A stretch of DNA of 64,000 bases, from assembly GCA_905221605.1 (NCBI GenBank), contig CAJNDS010002382.1:265007-329006 (forward strand). Reading direction: 5' to 3'. A program made the position numbers and the translations under genes. Position 1 is the stretch's first letter. Each line of letters opens with the position of its first letter. The DNA comes from Symbiodinium natans (Eukaryota; Sar; Dinophyceae; Suessiales; Symbiodiniaceae). This document shows, piece after piece, positions 22,401 through 35,900 of this stretch. The notes beneath the pieces are model-generated. The model saw only the letters and a list, made by a program, of their open reading frames with translations, searched no databases and had not been told where the DNA came from.

Positions 22401-22812
22401 GAAGTTTGGATTGTAGGGTTTTGGAGTATCCCTGGACGAGTAGGAGTTACTTTTTAAGCAAACAATTCTAAGCAATAAATGCTTTTTCTCAAGACAAGTA
22501 TTGCAAATGCTTCTTCTGGATAATTATTGCTTTTAGTAGGCATATATTATCCGTGCGAATTTAGCTACCCCAGCACCAAGTAGTGGCTGAATAAGCTCTA
22601 CTACACTTGAGTACAACCAAAAGATGCACTAAACACTAGTTGAAAAAGAAACGAAGTTCTACTTACATAATAACGAAACAAATACTTCTGATGCACTAAA
22701 AAGACCACTTGTATACTATTTCTGAAAAGCACAATTGGCACAAGCACACTTAAAAATGCGTAGTCGTGAAGGCGAACCGACAAGCCAAAATACCAAAACC
22801 AAAAAAGCCAAC

Positions 22813-22814
22813 AA

Positions 22815-22883
<69 letters not shown>
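22813..22883 (+). repeat. (CAA)n microsatellite
   Basis: About 23 CAA units, nearly perfect. Confidence 0.97.
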
Positions 22884-23138
22884 CCAAAACCAAAAAAAAA
22901 ATAACAATTTTCCGGAACTCTTGGAGAAGCCTCATAGGGATTCCTGAGAGTTCCGGAAAACTGGCTGTTTTGGTTTTTTTGCTTTGGTGTTTTTGGTTTT
23001 TCTACTGTCCCGTGTAGGAGGATTTTAGTTGTATTTTAGTCTACGCTCTAGGAAATACGCTATATTGCACACGGAGTTTGCTTGCAGTGCAGCTGGGTGA
23101 CTTGGGACAAGGCGAAAAAGGGTAGGTCACTGGGGGGG

Positions 23139-23270
23139 GTACCATATATAAGTATCTACATATATTACCATATATATATATACATATTCATATATTCATA
23201 TTCGGGAAAGGACCACAAGAATACAGGTGGAGGGGACCATGTATACATATGTACATATATATATATGTAG
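23139..23270. repeat. G-run plus GGTACCATATATA and TA-rich tract
   Basis: TGGGGGGGGTACCATATATA is followed by TA-rich sequence and then by a second, similar block (GGGGACCATGTATACATATG). The first word is shared with 39626-39650. Confidence 0.8.
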
Positions 23271-23289
23271 TTTTATGCTTGGCGGAAAG

Positions 23290-26200
23290 TCAAGTGAAGT
23301 TGAAACTGGTTGAGCCGCGGCATAGGAAAAGGTAAACAAAACAAACGCATTCAACCTCAGCAACATCCTGTGTAAGCAGCGAAAACGTAGACGAGAAGGA
23401 TGCGACGAACAGCTGCAATGTTGCTGTTGTTGGTCGTGATGGTGGCTGTGGTGGTTCTCGTGTAGATTCTGCGACTGCGTACCAACTTCGGCTTAACCGC
23501 TGCTTGGAATCCTTTCGCATGCCTAAACAGCCACGGTCAGAAACAGTAGTGGAGCAATGTGCTTGGATCCATTTTACATTGCAGCAGCAAGATCAGCATA
23601 CTTAGCCACTTTCGACTCATGACTTACTCGTATCGCCACGCAATCAATCTTCTCAATCCAGGAGAGCAACATTCCTTTCTTGGGCCCCCAGCCGTCAGAC
23701 CATCTCGCAGGTACTCGGGCAGCTCATCGAAATCCCGGCCTCGGTCCAGGAGCATGTTGGATGGGCGGGGGGTTCTCTATTTGGATGTGAGAGCAACTTG
23801 GTGTAAGGAAGGTGTGGTTACTCACCGTGGAAGCAGGCCGAATTGATGCTCTTCTTCGTGATTGGATTGAACTCCCGGCTGACAAACCAGAAGCGACCAT
23901 GACTGCATAATCGTAGAGACTTCCACCGCTACAAACGGAACGAGCTGCAGTTATTGGAGTCATTGCTACAGATACTGCTGCTAGCTGCTCATGCCGAGCA
24001 TAGAAGAGGCCCCAGCGATTTGCTTGCGGGAAGACCAGGGTTTTGCAACCCGCACGACGGGCTGCGATCGTCTTCTCCTGCTGGATGAGAAGCTGGATGA
24101 GGCCCGGCTTGGAAATACGTTATTAATTTCTAAGCTCGTGGTCCGTTGACCCGCCATGGCACAACCCAGCTACAGCTCCTGCCATCAAAGGGCTCCGGCA
24201 GCTGGTAAGTTGCTACGCTGTTCCATGACATTGCACGACCGGTTCATACCTCCGACCCCTCACGAGGCCCGGTTGCTGGCGATTTAGACTTTCAGACGGC
24301 TTCCACATCAGGATGGTTGGTGTAGGTTTCCCAATCAAGGTGTCCTTGATTCCGCCGACCGCCAGGACCTTTCCGTTCAAGGACACCTGCCAAGCTAGCG
24401 AGAGGGGGCTTCCAGGATCCTCAAGGGCTTAAAAATCGCGGGGCGATGCAACATTTTCCGGAGTGCTTGCAGCTCGCCAAGAAGCAGTTTCAGCCCCAAG
24501 GGCCGCATTCTGAATGCACCCAAGCAACGTTAAAGCCTAAATTGATGCTAAATGCTATAAACTTATAGTGACTTGCAAAACCTAAACTTTGAACCCCCGA
24601 CAACACTTACTTGAGACATTCTCATTTTAGACCTGAACTTTCAAACTACTTAACAACCCCCATGCTAGGGCTGGTCAAAACAAGAAAGGGGGAACTTTGA
24701 GCACAATGCTTTAGGCATGGCTCCAAGCACATATGTGCAAGAGGCCCTTCCCATCCATGTGCTAATCAAACATCTCCCAACTTGCGGCCTCACCGGTCAT
24801 GGCCAGGTCTGTCGCGATGGGCTTCCTTTCATACTCAGGAGAACGTGCTACAATTGTCCGCTTGCTTTCTCCGCTCTCTTGGTTGCAGAAACGCCGCAAA
24901 ATCCACAGTGACTGAGAGACCCACTGGAGCCCGGGAGAGGACAACAAAAGCCTAGAAAAAACACCTGCCAAGTGGGCTTACGGAAGTCGGCGTTAAGGAA
25001 AATGGGAGCCTTAAACTCCGGTTAGCACAAGTCTCGTATGGCCTGAGGGAGAAGTTCCCAGCACACCCAGGCCAGCGACGAGAAAAGCGACGGAAAGAGA
25101 GAGAGAGAGAGAGGCAGAGAGCGAGCCCTCAACGCTTAAGGGATCGCAATAAACAGAATTAAGAGGTCCAGGGCTGCTGTGAGCCCGTATACTTCTAAAC
25201 CACAACTGACACAGGAGACCGCATTGTTCCGAATTTTAGCTAACGGCAGAGCAGCATTTGACAGGAAGCTCCTGGAAGCACTTCGCAGCATGGCCCCTGT
25301 AAGGGTTTTCGGCAAGCCCCTCAACTCCTAACCTGAAGCTTGGCCCAGGTCGGTTCCTAAGGTAGCTTGCTGGCAGCTTAGGGTTTAGGGTTTGGGTTTA
25401 CGGTGAAGGGTTATCGGGTTTGCAGGCATGACAGTGTGCAGACGAGGAGCTCAAGCGCCAAGGACAAGAGGGCGGTAGTCATCGTGACCCCAGCCTCGGA
25501 ATGACACATGTGACTATACCATTACCATGAGAAACATCTATACCATGACAAATATACATATATATATATATATATTTGTATATGTATATGCATATGTATA
25601 TGCATATGTATATGCATATACGCATGTATGTATGCATGCATGTATGTATATACATACATGTAACCATACTTATAGACATATGTGAATGCATAAATCCTAC
25701 ACATGTAGTTGTAAAGACAACTTTGTGACCTAATGAAGTGAACTCAAGCACACGAAACCCATTACAACCATGTACTGCAACAAAATACGCGCAAACAGAG
25801 CCCGTGTGATTCCTACTGGTACCTGGTAGCTTTCTCTCCCAAACCCATAGCTTTCTCACCCAAAACCATCCCCACCTTCTTCCGGTATTTAAAGGAAGTT
25901 CATGCGCGATACATTCACCTCATTCACTTCACTTGCATCTACACAAAATATGGCTATCAAACAATGAAACACGAGATTGAAGAGATACATGAAGACGGGA
26001 TTGCAATATGCACATGTGCTTGAAAGAAGGAACAATCTCGCAATACAACCGGATACTGCACCAAACAAGCCCCTCCAGTTGATACAGGGACGGTACAGTC
26101 AATCGATGCTCCGTGGCGCCGGGCAGATGGGCCGTCTTTGGGCGTAGCACCCTCTGGGCAGTGCAGGAAGAGCTCGTGCTCCTCCGAAGCACAGTGTTCT

Positions 26201-29200
26201 CAGAGGAAAATTCAGGTGCTTGGTCCTATTTTGTTGCAGACCTGAGTTTCATTTTGGACGAAAGAAAAGATGAACTTGTCACTACTGAAACAAACCCACC
26301 TGAAACGTCTCGCCCTGCAAGAGGCTGGCCTCTCTTACATGCACAAGCCACAAGCCATCAGAAGACCCGAGCCCAGACATACTCAGACCCTCCTCGAAGA
26401 AAGAGCTTGCACCGCGTGCTGCGAGCTGTCGCCGTGCCAGCAGCAGTGCGATGGACGAGGACTCCTCGTAAGAGTACACGGGCGAGTTCGTGTGCAACAA
26501 CGCAACACCACGCCAGGCCACGCTATGTCACACCACGCCTTCATCACACTGCCCAGCTGGCCAGTCACCGCCAACGCTGGTGGCGCTTTTGGAGCCCCCT
26601 CGGTGCTCCCACGGCGGGGCAAAGCTGTGGCTTCCTGGGCTGCGCATCTTCAGGACACTTAGAGACACGTGTCTATACTCTATGGCCTCTTGCCCATAGC
26701 CGCCATGCAGCAGAGGCACACAGAGCCTTGTAAATGCTGCTTTTTTTGGTCTGGCCGCACATTGTGCATGGAAGCTTGGTGTTAGAAGTCGGCCTTGAGC
26801 TTCTTTGTTTTTGTGTGGTTTGATGCTTCCGAAGCCGCGGAGCCCTTGCCCACCTAGGCACTCATACTTCAAACAACGACAGCTGGGGATCAAAGAACAC
26901 GTTCTTGGGCCACAGTCGCATCGCTTCCGTGCGAAAGGCAACTGACATTGTATCCTCTCGCGCTAACCACCCGTCACTGTTTGCCAATGCTGAGACTGCG
27001 AATGCTCCAGAGTGCTCCGGAGGTTTTACATGAAGAAGCAGGCACTTAGAAGTGCACCGTGCGAAGTTCAACTCGCAAGTTGTTTCGGCCCCTTTCAGTC
27101 TAGCACATTATTCACCCTCCCCAACCCCAAGCAAAGGGTAACCCATAACCAGGCTGGCGGCAATGTAAAGCACGGAACCTCCCAGCGCAGTCCACGCAAG
27201 ACCTTCCAGGCTTCGAATTCTTGGGCTCAAAGAGGTTCATGCTAGGGCTGTTCGGATATAGGGAATATAGGGGTTTGGGATCCTGCTTCATGCTGACTGT
27301 CTGCCGATGAGTTCATACTGAACTTGTGTTGATTGTTTCGCCTGTTCCTTCGAGGGTATATTGATTGCTGCTGCTGCAGCTGCCGTATGCTGCCATGGGG
27401 AGTTGCTATACCCGGCCATTTACCAAGAAGATGTTGCTTGCGCAGCTGCATCAACAAAAAGTGTTCAAAGTGCCTAAAGGGCCCAGGCTTAGGGTTGCAA
27501 AGCTCCGAAGATGTGCAGCAAAACGATGCACCTGTCACCGTTCCCGGAGGGAGTGCCCCCTCGTAGAGACGATCGGAGGTGAAGACCTGGGCTTGGCGGG
27601 ACTGAAGCTTACGGCATGGGCCTATACCGCCTTGTACAGGCTGAGAATGCAGATTGAGAAAACTTTTGAGCTTCAAATCTCAACGGCCAAGGTTATCTTC
27701 GGGATTGAGGTCAAACAGCTTAGTTGGTCCATCGGTTCTACAAATTGTGTCTAGATTTCTTTGCATGGAGGTGGCCGTTGATCTGTGCATGTATGTCTGT
27801 ATGCATGAATGTAGTAATCAGTAAATGAATGATTAATCAATATATATATATATGTATATGGGCATATATATATATATACATATGTCGGACTGACAGGGTC
27901 TTTAAGAATCTGTTCAGAGCTTGCAAAGGCTCACGCGGACATGAAACATGGCTAATTATGCTCACAAGACATTGATTCCCTCATTCGACTCCATGCGAAG
28001 TGGACCACAGTCCCTTCAGCAGCCCAAAAAGTTTCCAACAACCAATAACTACCTCGGATCCCCTCACACACACACGCACTCTCTAACAGTACCACAAAAT
28101 TCAACTTGCGATTGCCCCTTGTGTGTAAAACCCAGACACCAATGTTCAGGATTCTAGGGCATCCGCTTTTGCTGTGTAACCCTAAACGCGGCTCTCCAAT
28201 GCCAGTCCCAAGGGCTGGCTTCCCCACATAGTCGCTGAGAGAACCTATCGTGGGCTCAGGCGTTGCATGACACGGGGTTAGAGAGTGGTGAAGGGTCCCA
28301 GAATCCGAGAGGATTTTGGGACGGCTCCGGTCTAGGTTAACTTCCAACACTTGCCGAGACACATGCCTCATGCAACAGCCAAGAGAGATTAACAGTGGGA
28401 CACCAACGCATGGCGGCAACAGATTCTCTAGTTCACACCGCAGACGCTGAGACTTCAAGAACATGTGTGCTCATTAGGAATATTGCCGAGAAGACAAGCA
28501 CAACAGTTCGAGCGCTCTGAGCATTCCTTTGGTGCAGTGGCAGACGCCGCAGCCAGGCCTTCCTCCACATTGCTCTCCGTCTCCAGTACTATCGGTTCAC
28601 ATCATGCTATACGGCGCCAAACATCTGCTTTACAACACGCCTGGAAACAATCCAAGGCTCAATAAGACGCGTCCGCACCCTGATGGTTGTAACATGCTGT
28701 AACCAGGGTGGCATGACATCTGGCGATAATAATAGATTATTAAGTCTATCTCTATGAGAGACCGGCCCCCCTCATTCCACCCATCTGGGACGTCATACTG
28801 CCAAGGGGGCTGCAGCGGGGAGTTTTGCACCATCATGCGCCACTATGCCGGGCAGCGTGAGCCCCACACCCGGCCAATTGTCTGAAGTTCGCTTCGCATT
28901 TCTAAGGAGCGTTCCAGCACACTCGGACGGGGCAAGCAAGCGAAGCGTCATTTGGAACCACTTGAGTCAAGACAAGTCTGCCGGATGCAACATGATACGT
29001 TTACCTTCCGGGAGAGACCATGTAAGACAGTGTAAGGCGTTATGCCTTCTCAAATTGCCGGCCCGCTACCCTTTAGGCCACCCTCCTGCAAGCAAGTGTC
29101 ACCATGCCAGCTTAGGTCACTCAGTATAGCAACACCTGCCACGGCTTGCATGCCATGCGCGTTCTGCCTCGACCACAACAACAGAACACTAGCGCAACAT

Positions 29201-29918
29201 GCCGTATGACGTCTCCCAATTTCCGGGGCGTTGGATGTTCGCTGAGTCAGATGGGGTCTGGTTTCCTCGTTCTTTCTCTACCAGACTCTCGCCACAATCT
29301 CGCAATGCTCAACTGATTGTTAAGGCAAGGTACAGGCGGAGCAAAGGGGAGGAACAGATCCCACCACTCTCTATTGGCCACGTGGCGGCGCCTTCATCGA
29401 CTCGCAGCTCGATGACTCGCTGGTCGCCGGCAGCGGCATCTGCTTCGTCTGGACCTTGAGAGATCTTTCTGCCGGGAGAAATCGACACTGGATCCCCGGA
29501 AACATCACCCAAAGTTGGTGCAAAGCCTCATGAGCTTCAACCATAGCCCCAATTGTTCTGAAGACTCTCAAGTCGCTTCTTACCCCGGAAGCTCAACTCT
29601 GACCGAAGCCGGGGGCTCGTATCCTCCATCTTCTCGACGACCTTCGTAGCCAGCTTTCGGCAGACGCGCTCGATGTGCTTCTGCAGGTTCCGCACCCCGG
29701 CCTCACGAGGGCCCCTTCTTCGCTCGGGGTCCCGCCTTTCAGGGTTTCAGAAGCTGCCTCCACCCGAAGCCCCTGTCCAACAGATGATCGAACCTTAAGC
29801 CTTTCCGAGAAGGAGCATCAGCACTGGGATGCACTGATGCACTCTGCAGTTCCAAGGTGAGGGCCTCGCGGCAGTACCACCGAATCAGCGACTCGATCGC
29901 AGACTCCTCGATCTCCGC
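23290..29918 (-). CDS. Lon exons: C-terminal helical and protease domain
   Basis: Exons: 29865-29918 ([18 protein letters not shown]), 29617-29701 ([20 protein letters not shown]), 29392-29454 ([20 protein letters not shown]), 28216-28244 (SLSDYVGKP), 27539-27586 ([16 protein letters not shown]), 26539-26598 ([20 protein letters not shown]), 26393-26464 ([20 protein letters not shown]), 26125-26181 ([19 protein letters not shown]), 24789-24833 ([15 protein letters not shown]), 24345-24386 ([14 protein letters not shown]), 24017-24077 ([20 protein letters not shown]), 23693-23739 ([15 protein letters not shown]), 23290-23412 ([20 protein letters not shown], stop). The nucleophile Ser of DGPS and the general-base Lys of GGIK are both present. 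Missing are the exon for the MGLAW-type segment and the exon just after DGPS. Confidence 0.93.
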
Positions 29919-32900
29919 CTTCGAGCTCTGGGGGCTGTTCCGCGTGAAGCCAAGATGCAGAAGTGGCATCTTCAGGGTCAGTTAGGTTACAGAGGGCTAT
30001 TGAAGGGATACATTGAAGGGATACGACTTGTAGAAGATATCACGATGCATGGGCCAAATGTGATGGTTAAGAGCATGTCTTCCGTCAGAAATCTCGAGCT
30101 CCGACCTGCAAGTGCCCTCAGTGAACCCGGGATCAAGGACAACGTTCAAGGCAGTCGGAGAGAAATAGCTACTTTCATGGGCATGCTGAAGAAGAACTGC
30201 AGTTTGGACTTAGCGATTTGACGAATTGTTAATCATCGAACGACCCATATTAGGTGTGTCATGTGTATATGTACTTGTTAAGACCTTCACAAGCGTTCTT
30301 GGTTTGGACAGACGTAAACATCCTCCGAGAATCATGTCCTCCTCCTCATCACCATGTTTCAGATGCACGGTAAACTTCAACTAGCAAAACCTTTCTTGCT
30401 TTCTTCCAGGAATTCCTCTGCTTAGGCCAAGCCGTCTTCATTTTGCCGCCACACAGGTCTGTCTCGGACCAATGCCCGAAGGAAAACCAAGCGCCCATCT
30501 ACATAGGTACATAGGTGCCTGACACTTGAACTCATGTGGGTACAACCGTGGACTCTACGTAGCCCAAGGCTTTCATTTACATGAAACGACCGCCCACGTG
30601 CACGTAGAACCTGTGGGACATGTCCAGAACCAGGGACCTTGAGACAGGCCCGGCAAGAAGCGGCAGCAGGCGCCACACACTGTATCGGTAAACGCATGAT
30701 GCCGCTGATCACATGCCGCTGAACCAGTCTAACCAGGGCCTCGTCATATCAGTCAGCTGCTCAGATGCTGAAGTGGTCTGAGTCCTCTGTCGGATGCTGT
30801 GAAGGTGATGCCTTGCCCTCGAGGGCTCGCTCTGGCATCGAGGCCCTGCAGGGGCAGGGGGAGAAAAGTCCGACGGCCGCGGCGAGCCAGACCACGAAGA
30901 GAACTGCGGGCAGCGGATTGTCCTCCGATGTGAAACGCAGGAAGATCCGAACCGGAGCCCACACCACAGCGATGGCCAAAAAGAGCACAGGAGCCATGAG
31001 GAGGGCGGCAACGCACCTGGGCCGCACAGGCACAAGGGAAAGAAGCATTCGTAAAGCCTTCCCTCGCTGTGTGGCGTACATACGCAAGACACCCGTATAT
31101 GACACTGAAGTAAGAGAGTCTGCACGCTGTTCCAGCACGTTTGGCAGAAACATGCAGACGAGCACCGGTGCACAGGTAGCCGTAAACCGAGGCGACATAG
31201 TGGAACAGATAGTCTCACCGACAGGATGCTCGAGAGGCCTACGATTCCTTAGCTGAACCTGAAGCTACAGCGTGACCCGTTCAATCTCATGCGTTTTCTG
31301 AAATTGCAGACGTGCGACAATGGCAGTGCACAGTGATCCCACACTACCTACAGTAACATCATCTCACCTTGCTATTTTTACATGTCAGTCTATGCCTTGA
31401 ACCTAGCCAATTCTGCCACACAGAGTCCCCAGTCCACCAGCTGCCGCAAGCACCAAGTGAGTAGCACAATGCCAGAGAGGTCCGAGTCGGACGTCCTGGC
31501 AAAGAACCTGTCACCACGCAAAAGGATGGCAGCTTCCTTGCTAGAAATCATGTGTCATTATGAGCCGTGGCTTCTCGAAAGCCTCGACAAAAACAGAAGA
31601 ACGTGCTGCAACCCAGCCAGAATGCACAGAAATAGGATCTGCCACATATGGAAGGTTGCTGGAAAGCACCATGTACACTGCATAGTTGACCGGGAGCATA
31701 AACCCTCTTGCGCCACGTCCGACACTTCCTGCCAAGTGCTCCCTAACGAGTCGATTGAAGGATTCCAAGTGGTCCTGACAGGATCCGGTTCTTGTCTGGA
31801 GTCGGGTGTTACGGGCGTGGCGACCTATGTCAACTTGATGAAAAGGTTGAGGTGCGGACCAGGGAACATGTACAAAATACAACACGAAATTAAACATCCA
31901 GCTTCATCAGGGCACTCCCATAATCGATCCTTCCAGAAAACAAGAAACAATGACAGTGATGATCTGTGCTCAATCTTGCCTGGCCATACCACCTCTGCAG
32001 GGAGTTGTAAACCAGGACGCGATCGCAGGGAATCCTTAGCTGCAGGGCTTCCGTTTATGTTTGGCTTGGGGGGGGGGGGGGGGCAGGAGGTTTCGGACAC
32101 ATTTTGGAGTGACATTGCGTCCACAAGCTAGCAGAGGTAGGTGACAATCCCTGAACCCACATAAACCTCAAAGGCTCACAAGTGTCCGCAAAGTCTCTCC
32201 TCTCGGGTAAGAGGATGCCGGTGTCCATGGGTGCAGCAAAAGCAGTGTGCATCCTGGGTCACACCAGATCTCCTCTTTTCTGTTTGCGGTAAGTTACTAT
32301 GGGAGCCACCAAGTGCCTTGCAGTCCATCTCAATGCTCCGAAAAAGAGTATCTTACATGCTGAGGCGATCCCTTGCTGCAAAATTGTAGGCAAAATCGAC
32401 CATTTCGCATCAGCTTCGCAATCAAGCCGAGGCTGCTATTGCAAAGTTCCGTCGGGGTTCGGGAAGGTTTGTCGCGCTGTCACAGGGTTACAGTACTCCT
32501 TACCAGCTGCCCAGAACGGTCCTGCAACCCTGGATTCAGCACGATGACATAACGAAAATATCAGAGGCTTGCCCTACGAGCATGTGCTGTCCGATCCTAT
32601 ACCTGGCAACGAACCTGTACCATGATGGATGCGCAGAAGCTCAACACCTAAACCCGAGACCCTCCCCCCCTCCACCTCTCCAAACTCCCCCCACACACAC
32701 AAGAAATGGACTTGGGACTCCCTTCAAGCCAGCAGCTTGAATGCGAAAGCGCCCGAGCTGCGTCGGAATGCCCTCAAAGTCCCCAATCCTTAGGGGGGAG
32801 TGTCCCAGGGATGCTTCTGAGGAGTTTTCGGATTCTTCTGGCCAGGACTGGGCTTGACTTTAAGGTGTCGGGTCTTCCTCTGGACTCTTGGTGTCTCCTT

Positions 32901-35900
32901 GGTGTCTCTTGGAACCTCTTGTGGATTGGGTTGAAGCATGGCTGCCTGGGGGGGGCGGGTGCGAATGTCAACTTAGGAGTCGGGCGTCTTGACTAGTTTC
33001 CACATGTAAGATCGAAGATGCGCTTGGGGTGTCCTGAATCATCCAGCTTTTCTACCAGGAGGCTTGAAACACTCTCAGTGCCCTGAGCATGCACAAAACT
33101 GCCTACACTACTAGAAAGGACTGCCACAAAGCTTGGCAAACCATCTCCTTTTTTTTGGCATGTCGAAACCCGCAACCCTGACACTCACAACTCAGAACCC
33201 CCACAAAATCTTGAATCCGAGCCAGCGGCATCCCCATCTCCAAATAAAAAAGCATAGGGCCCAAGACAGCCTGAGTGCATCCAAGGGTTGAAGATTCTGG
33301 GAGATCTTGCATTTGAGCGGCAACTTCGGGAGCTTGAGGATGTAGGGTTCAGGACATGTCTAACCTCTGAGAAAAAAGGGGCGGAACCAAACATATGTCT
33401 CAAAAAAGCCTCGCGCAAACAACGCAATGCCACGGTGTAGGACATCTTCAACTCCGGGCAACCCACAGCACAAACATCATCGCAAGTACGAGGACGCCTG
33501 CACCAGCCTGCTCTGACCTGCCGGGTAAACTTCGACAGAAAAAGCCCTAACCTATTATCATGAAAAGTTCATTACACCATTTACTTCCCATGCATAAGAC
33601 CAATTTATGCTTGCTAAGTGCAAGGAGCACATAAAACTCCTACTAGATCCCGTGTCCAGAGGACCTCAGCCTTCGGAGCACAGCAAAGCCGAATACCAGA
33701 AGGTGCCAGCAAGCCGAAAAGAGCAGAAACAGCAGCGCCGTCTTCCTGAGGAAAGCTCGCAGCGTGGCACTTGGGAAGGACCATTCGAACTCTGGCTTTA
33801 GATTATTCAGGCCCAGAACCCCAAAGCTTTCGGGAGCATCGCAAGCAGAAAAGTAAGCCCCTGTCACCAAATCCTTGCAACCTTACAGATTCACTATATA
33901 TAGACCGTACCCTAGGATTCTGCTCTTCTAGCCGCCCAGCTGCAACGGCATGAAGCAGATCTGCTTGCGCCGCTCCGGGTCCTTCATGAAGGTCGCGACT
34001 TCCTTAGCTCGTCATATTGACACCCTGTTCCTCCGAAGTTCCTCCAAGGGTGGCATCAATACAAAAAGCCGGAACCACGTCACAAACTAAAGTGCTGAGT
34101 GGCGAAGGTGCACCAAAGGCGGCTGAAGTACCTGCGTAACCATAATCATAAATAATGTGATGTTTACTTAGCACCTCCAAAGTCACCACAGGAAGCCCGC
34201 TTGCCGGGTCCCGCCCAAAAGAGGTCGGGGGACACACGGCCCTAACCTTGCCAACCTAATTAACGCGCTTCCTACTCTGCAGCAAGAACCCTTCGGTTCG
34301 CGCGCCAAACCACAGCGAAATTCTCATTCACACGGGTGGATTGGCTCCAGGCTCCAGGCACGTGGCGCAACGCGAGCCCATCTCCTCTCTGCACCCCGCC
34401 TGTTCTCGACATTTCTCGTCTTTTGATGCTAAGACTCCAGAGGGCGGCGCGGGTGGGTTGGGCACTGAAGGACTGCTCCCCGCAAGCTCGAGCTTGCCAC
34501 GGCTGCAGAGCCGTTCGTTCGCAACTGTGTCATTCCGCGCACATGTACGCTACACCACATTCGCCCCTCACTCGAGGTCAACTCAGCTGTCGGTTCCTAC
34601 CTCCCTCCGAAAGTTTGCCGACAGTGAGTAGATGGCGATGCGGCCGATCAGCTAAGGCGACCTACTAACCACAGCCGTCACGTGGGTCTTTGGAGAGTCA
34701 GAGTGGGAGGAGCCAGAGTCATCTTGCAAGGTCTTTTGCAAGGGGGACTCTTGCCCCCGTCTTGGGCCACGTGTCTTCCTGGGGTTGGAGCTTTTCCTCG
34801 GTTCGTGACGACACCGCCGCTTCCCTAGCCATCCCTGACGGCGCGCTGGGTTCCGTTCCGGTTGTTACCCTCGCCTTTTCACGACATCGTTGGTGCTTCA
34901 GCTCTTGGCCAGCCTCTGCTTCCTCCATACAAACCTGTGGCACTCTGGTGCATGGCGGCGCGTGCCTGCCAAAGACGTCCTTTTCATTATTGTCGCGGTA
35001 CTCCCCATGGTGACAAAGCCTGAAAAACACACACTCCGGGCTTGTTTTTTGGCGGGGGGACGTGCTAGGGGAAGGGGACTGGAGAGCTCCAGGCTCAGGA
35101 CCTTGACGTCTGTAAGCCGTCTAGTTTTGGGTGTCTGAGTCATGCTGAACCTGTGCTTCAGGCTGTGCTGTCCCAAGGTGCTGAGGCGTCAAGAGGACCA
35201 CGAGTCTCCGCGAGCTCAGCAAGAATGCGGCAATTGCCAAGATGCCTCTCTGCTTGAGCCTCGGTGGGTTTCATGACTTTCAAGTTCGGGTCGGGCACTT
35301 GGTGTCAGTGTCGGGGTTGTTCGCAGGACTGAGAATTCGATCTATTAGGGCATGTCACGAACACCTACTGTTGTTAGTAATTCTAGCACATTTCTCCGGA
35401 TCTCAAAAAGATGTCGTGTCAAGGCAAGGAGCACATCATCGTGCTGCGCCACGCACAGCTTGTCGAAGAACACCAGGCAAGGCCGGCAGACTGAGCGGAT
35501 CCGCTGCCAGAAGGAAAGTACCAACACGAAGGTCACGTGGCCGAAGATGACAGTCCATAGCTCATCAGGTAGTACACCCATCCCCCGCAGTATCCCGACA
35601 GCAATGCTAACAAGCAATGAGCTGCAAAAGGCTGGGCCAGAGTTGAAGACGATCAGGAGCGAAAGAAGCTTTAGCCACCGGCCCGAGCCCCAGTCGTGGC
35701 TCAGGAAAGCATCATATACTACCACTGGCTGGCTGAGTCGGTAATTTGCTGCATCTGCACGAGGCATGCCTCCGTTCTCCGCGTCCCAGTGCTTTCCCCA
35801 ACCACAAAGCGCCTCGCTTAAGGTGACAGCCCGAAGAAGCTCCGGATCTGTGCGAACACTGAGCTCGCAGGAAGAGAAGCTGGAGCCCCGCCGGGGACCA

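Larger units (their letters stand above)
20700..22750. other. AT-rich island
   Basis: This 2-kb stretch is visibly richer in A and T than the flanks and lacks the TTTAGGG-type words common elsewhere. It contains a TA microsatellite and a 239-bp tandem repeat. No coding exon was seen. It may be the remains of a mobile element or of transferred DNA; no terminal repeats were recognised. Confidence 0.6.

Noticed and set aside
22716-23017. Poly-Leu, poly-Asn and poly-Thr frames
   Set aside because: Products of the (CAA)n microsatellite.
26113-26733. 206-codon plus-strand frame
   Set aside because: It overlaps, on the opposite strand, three Lon exons (26125-26181, 26393-26464, 26539-26598) with correct phases and family motifs.
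31382-32131. 249-codon plus-strand frame
   Set aside because: No domain-like features; it ends in a poly-Gly stretch from a G16 run and lies opposite a long intron, so it is likely chance.
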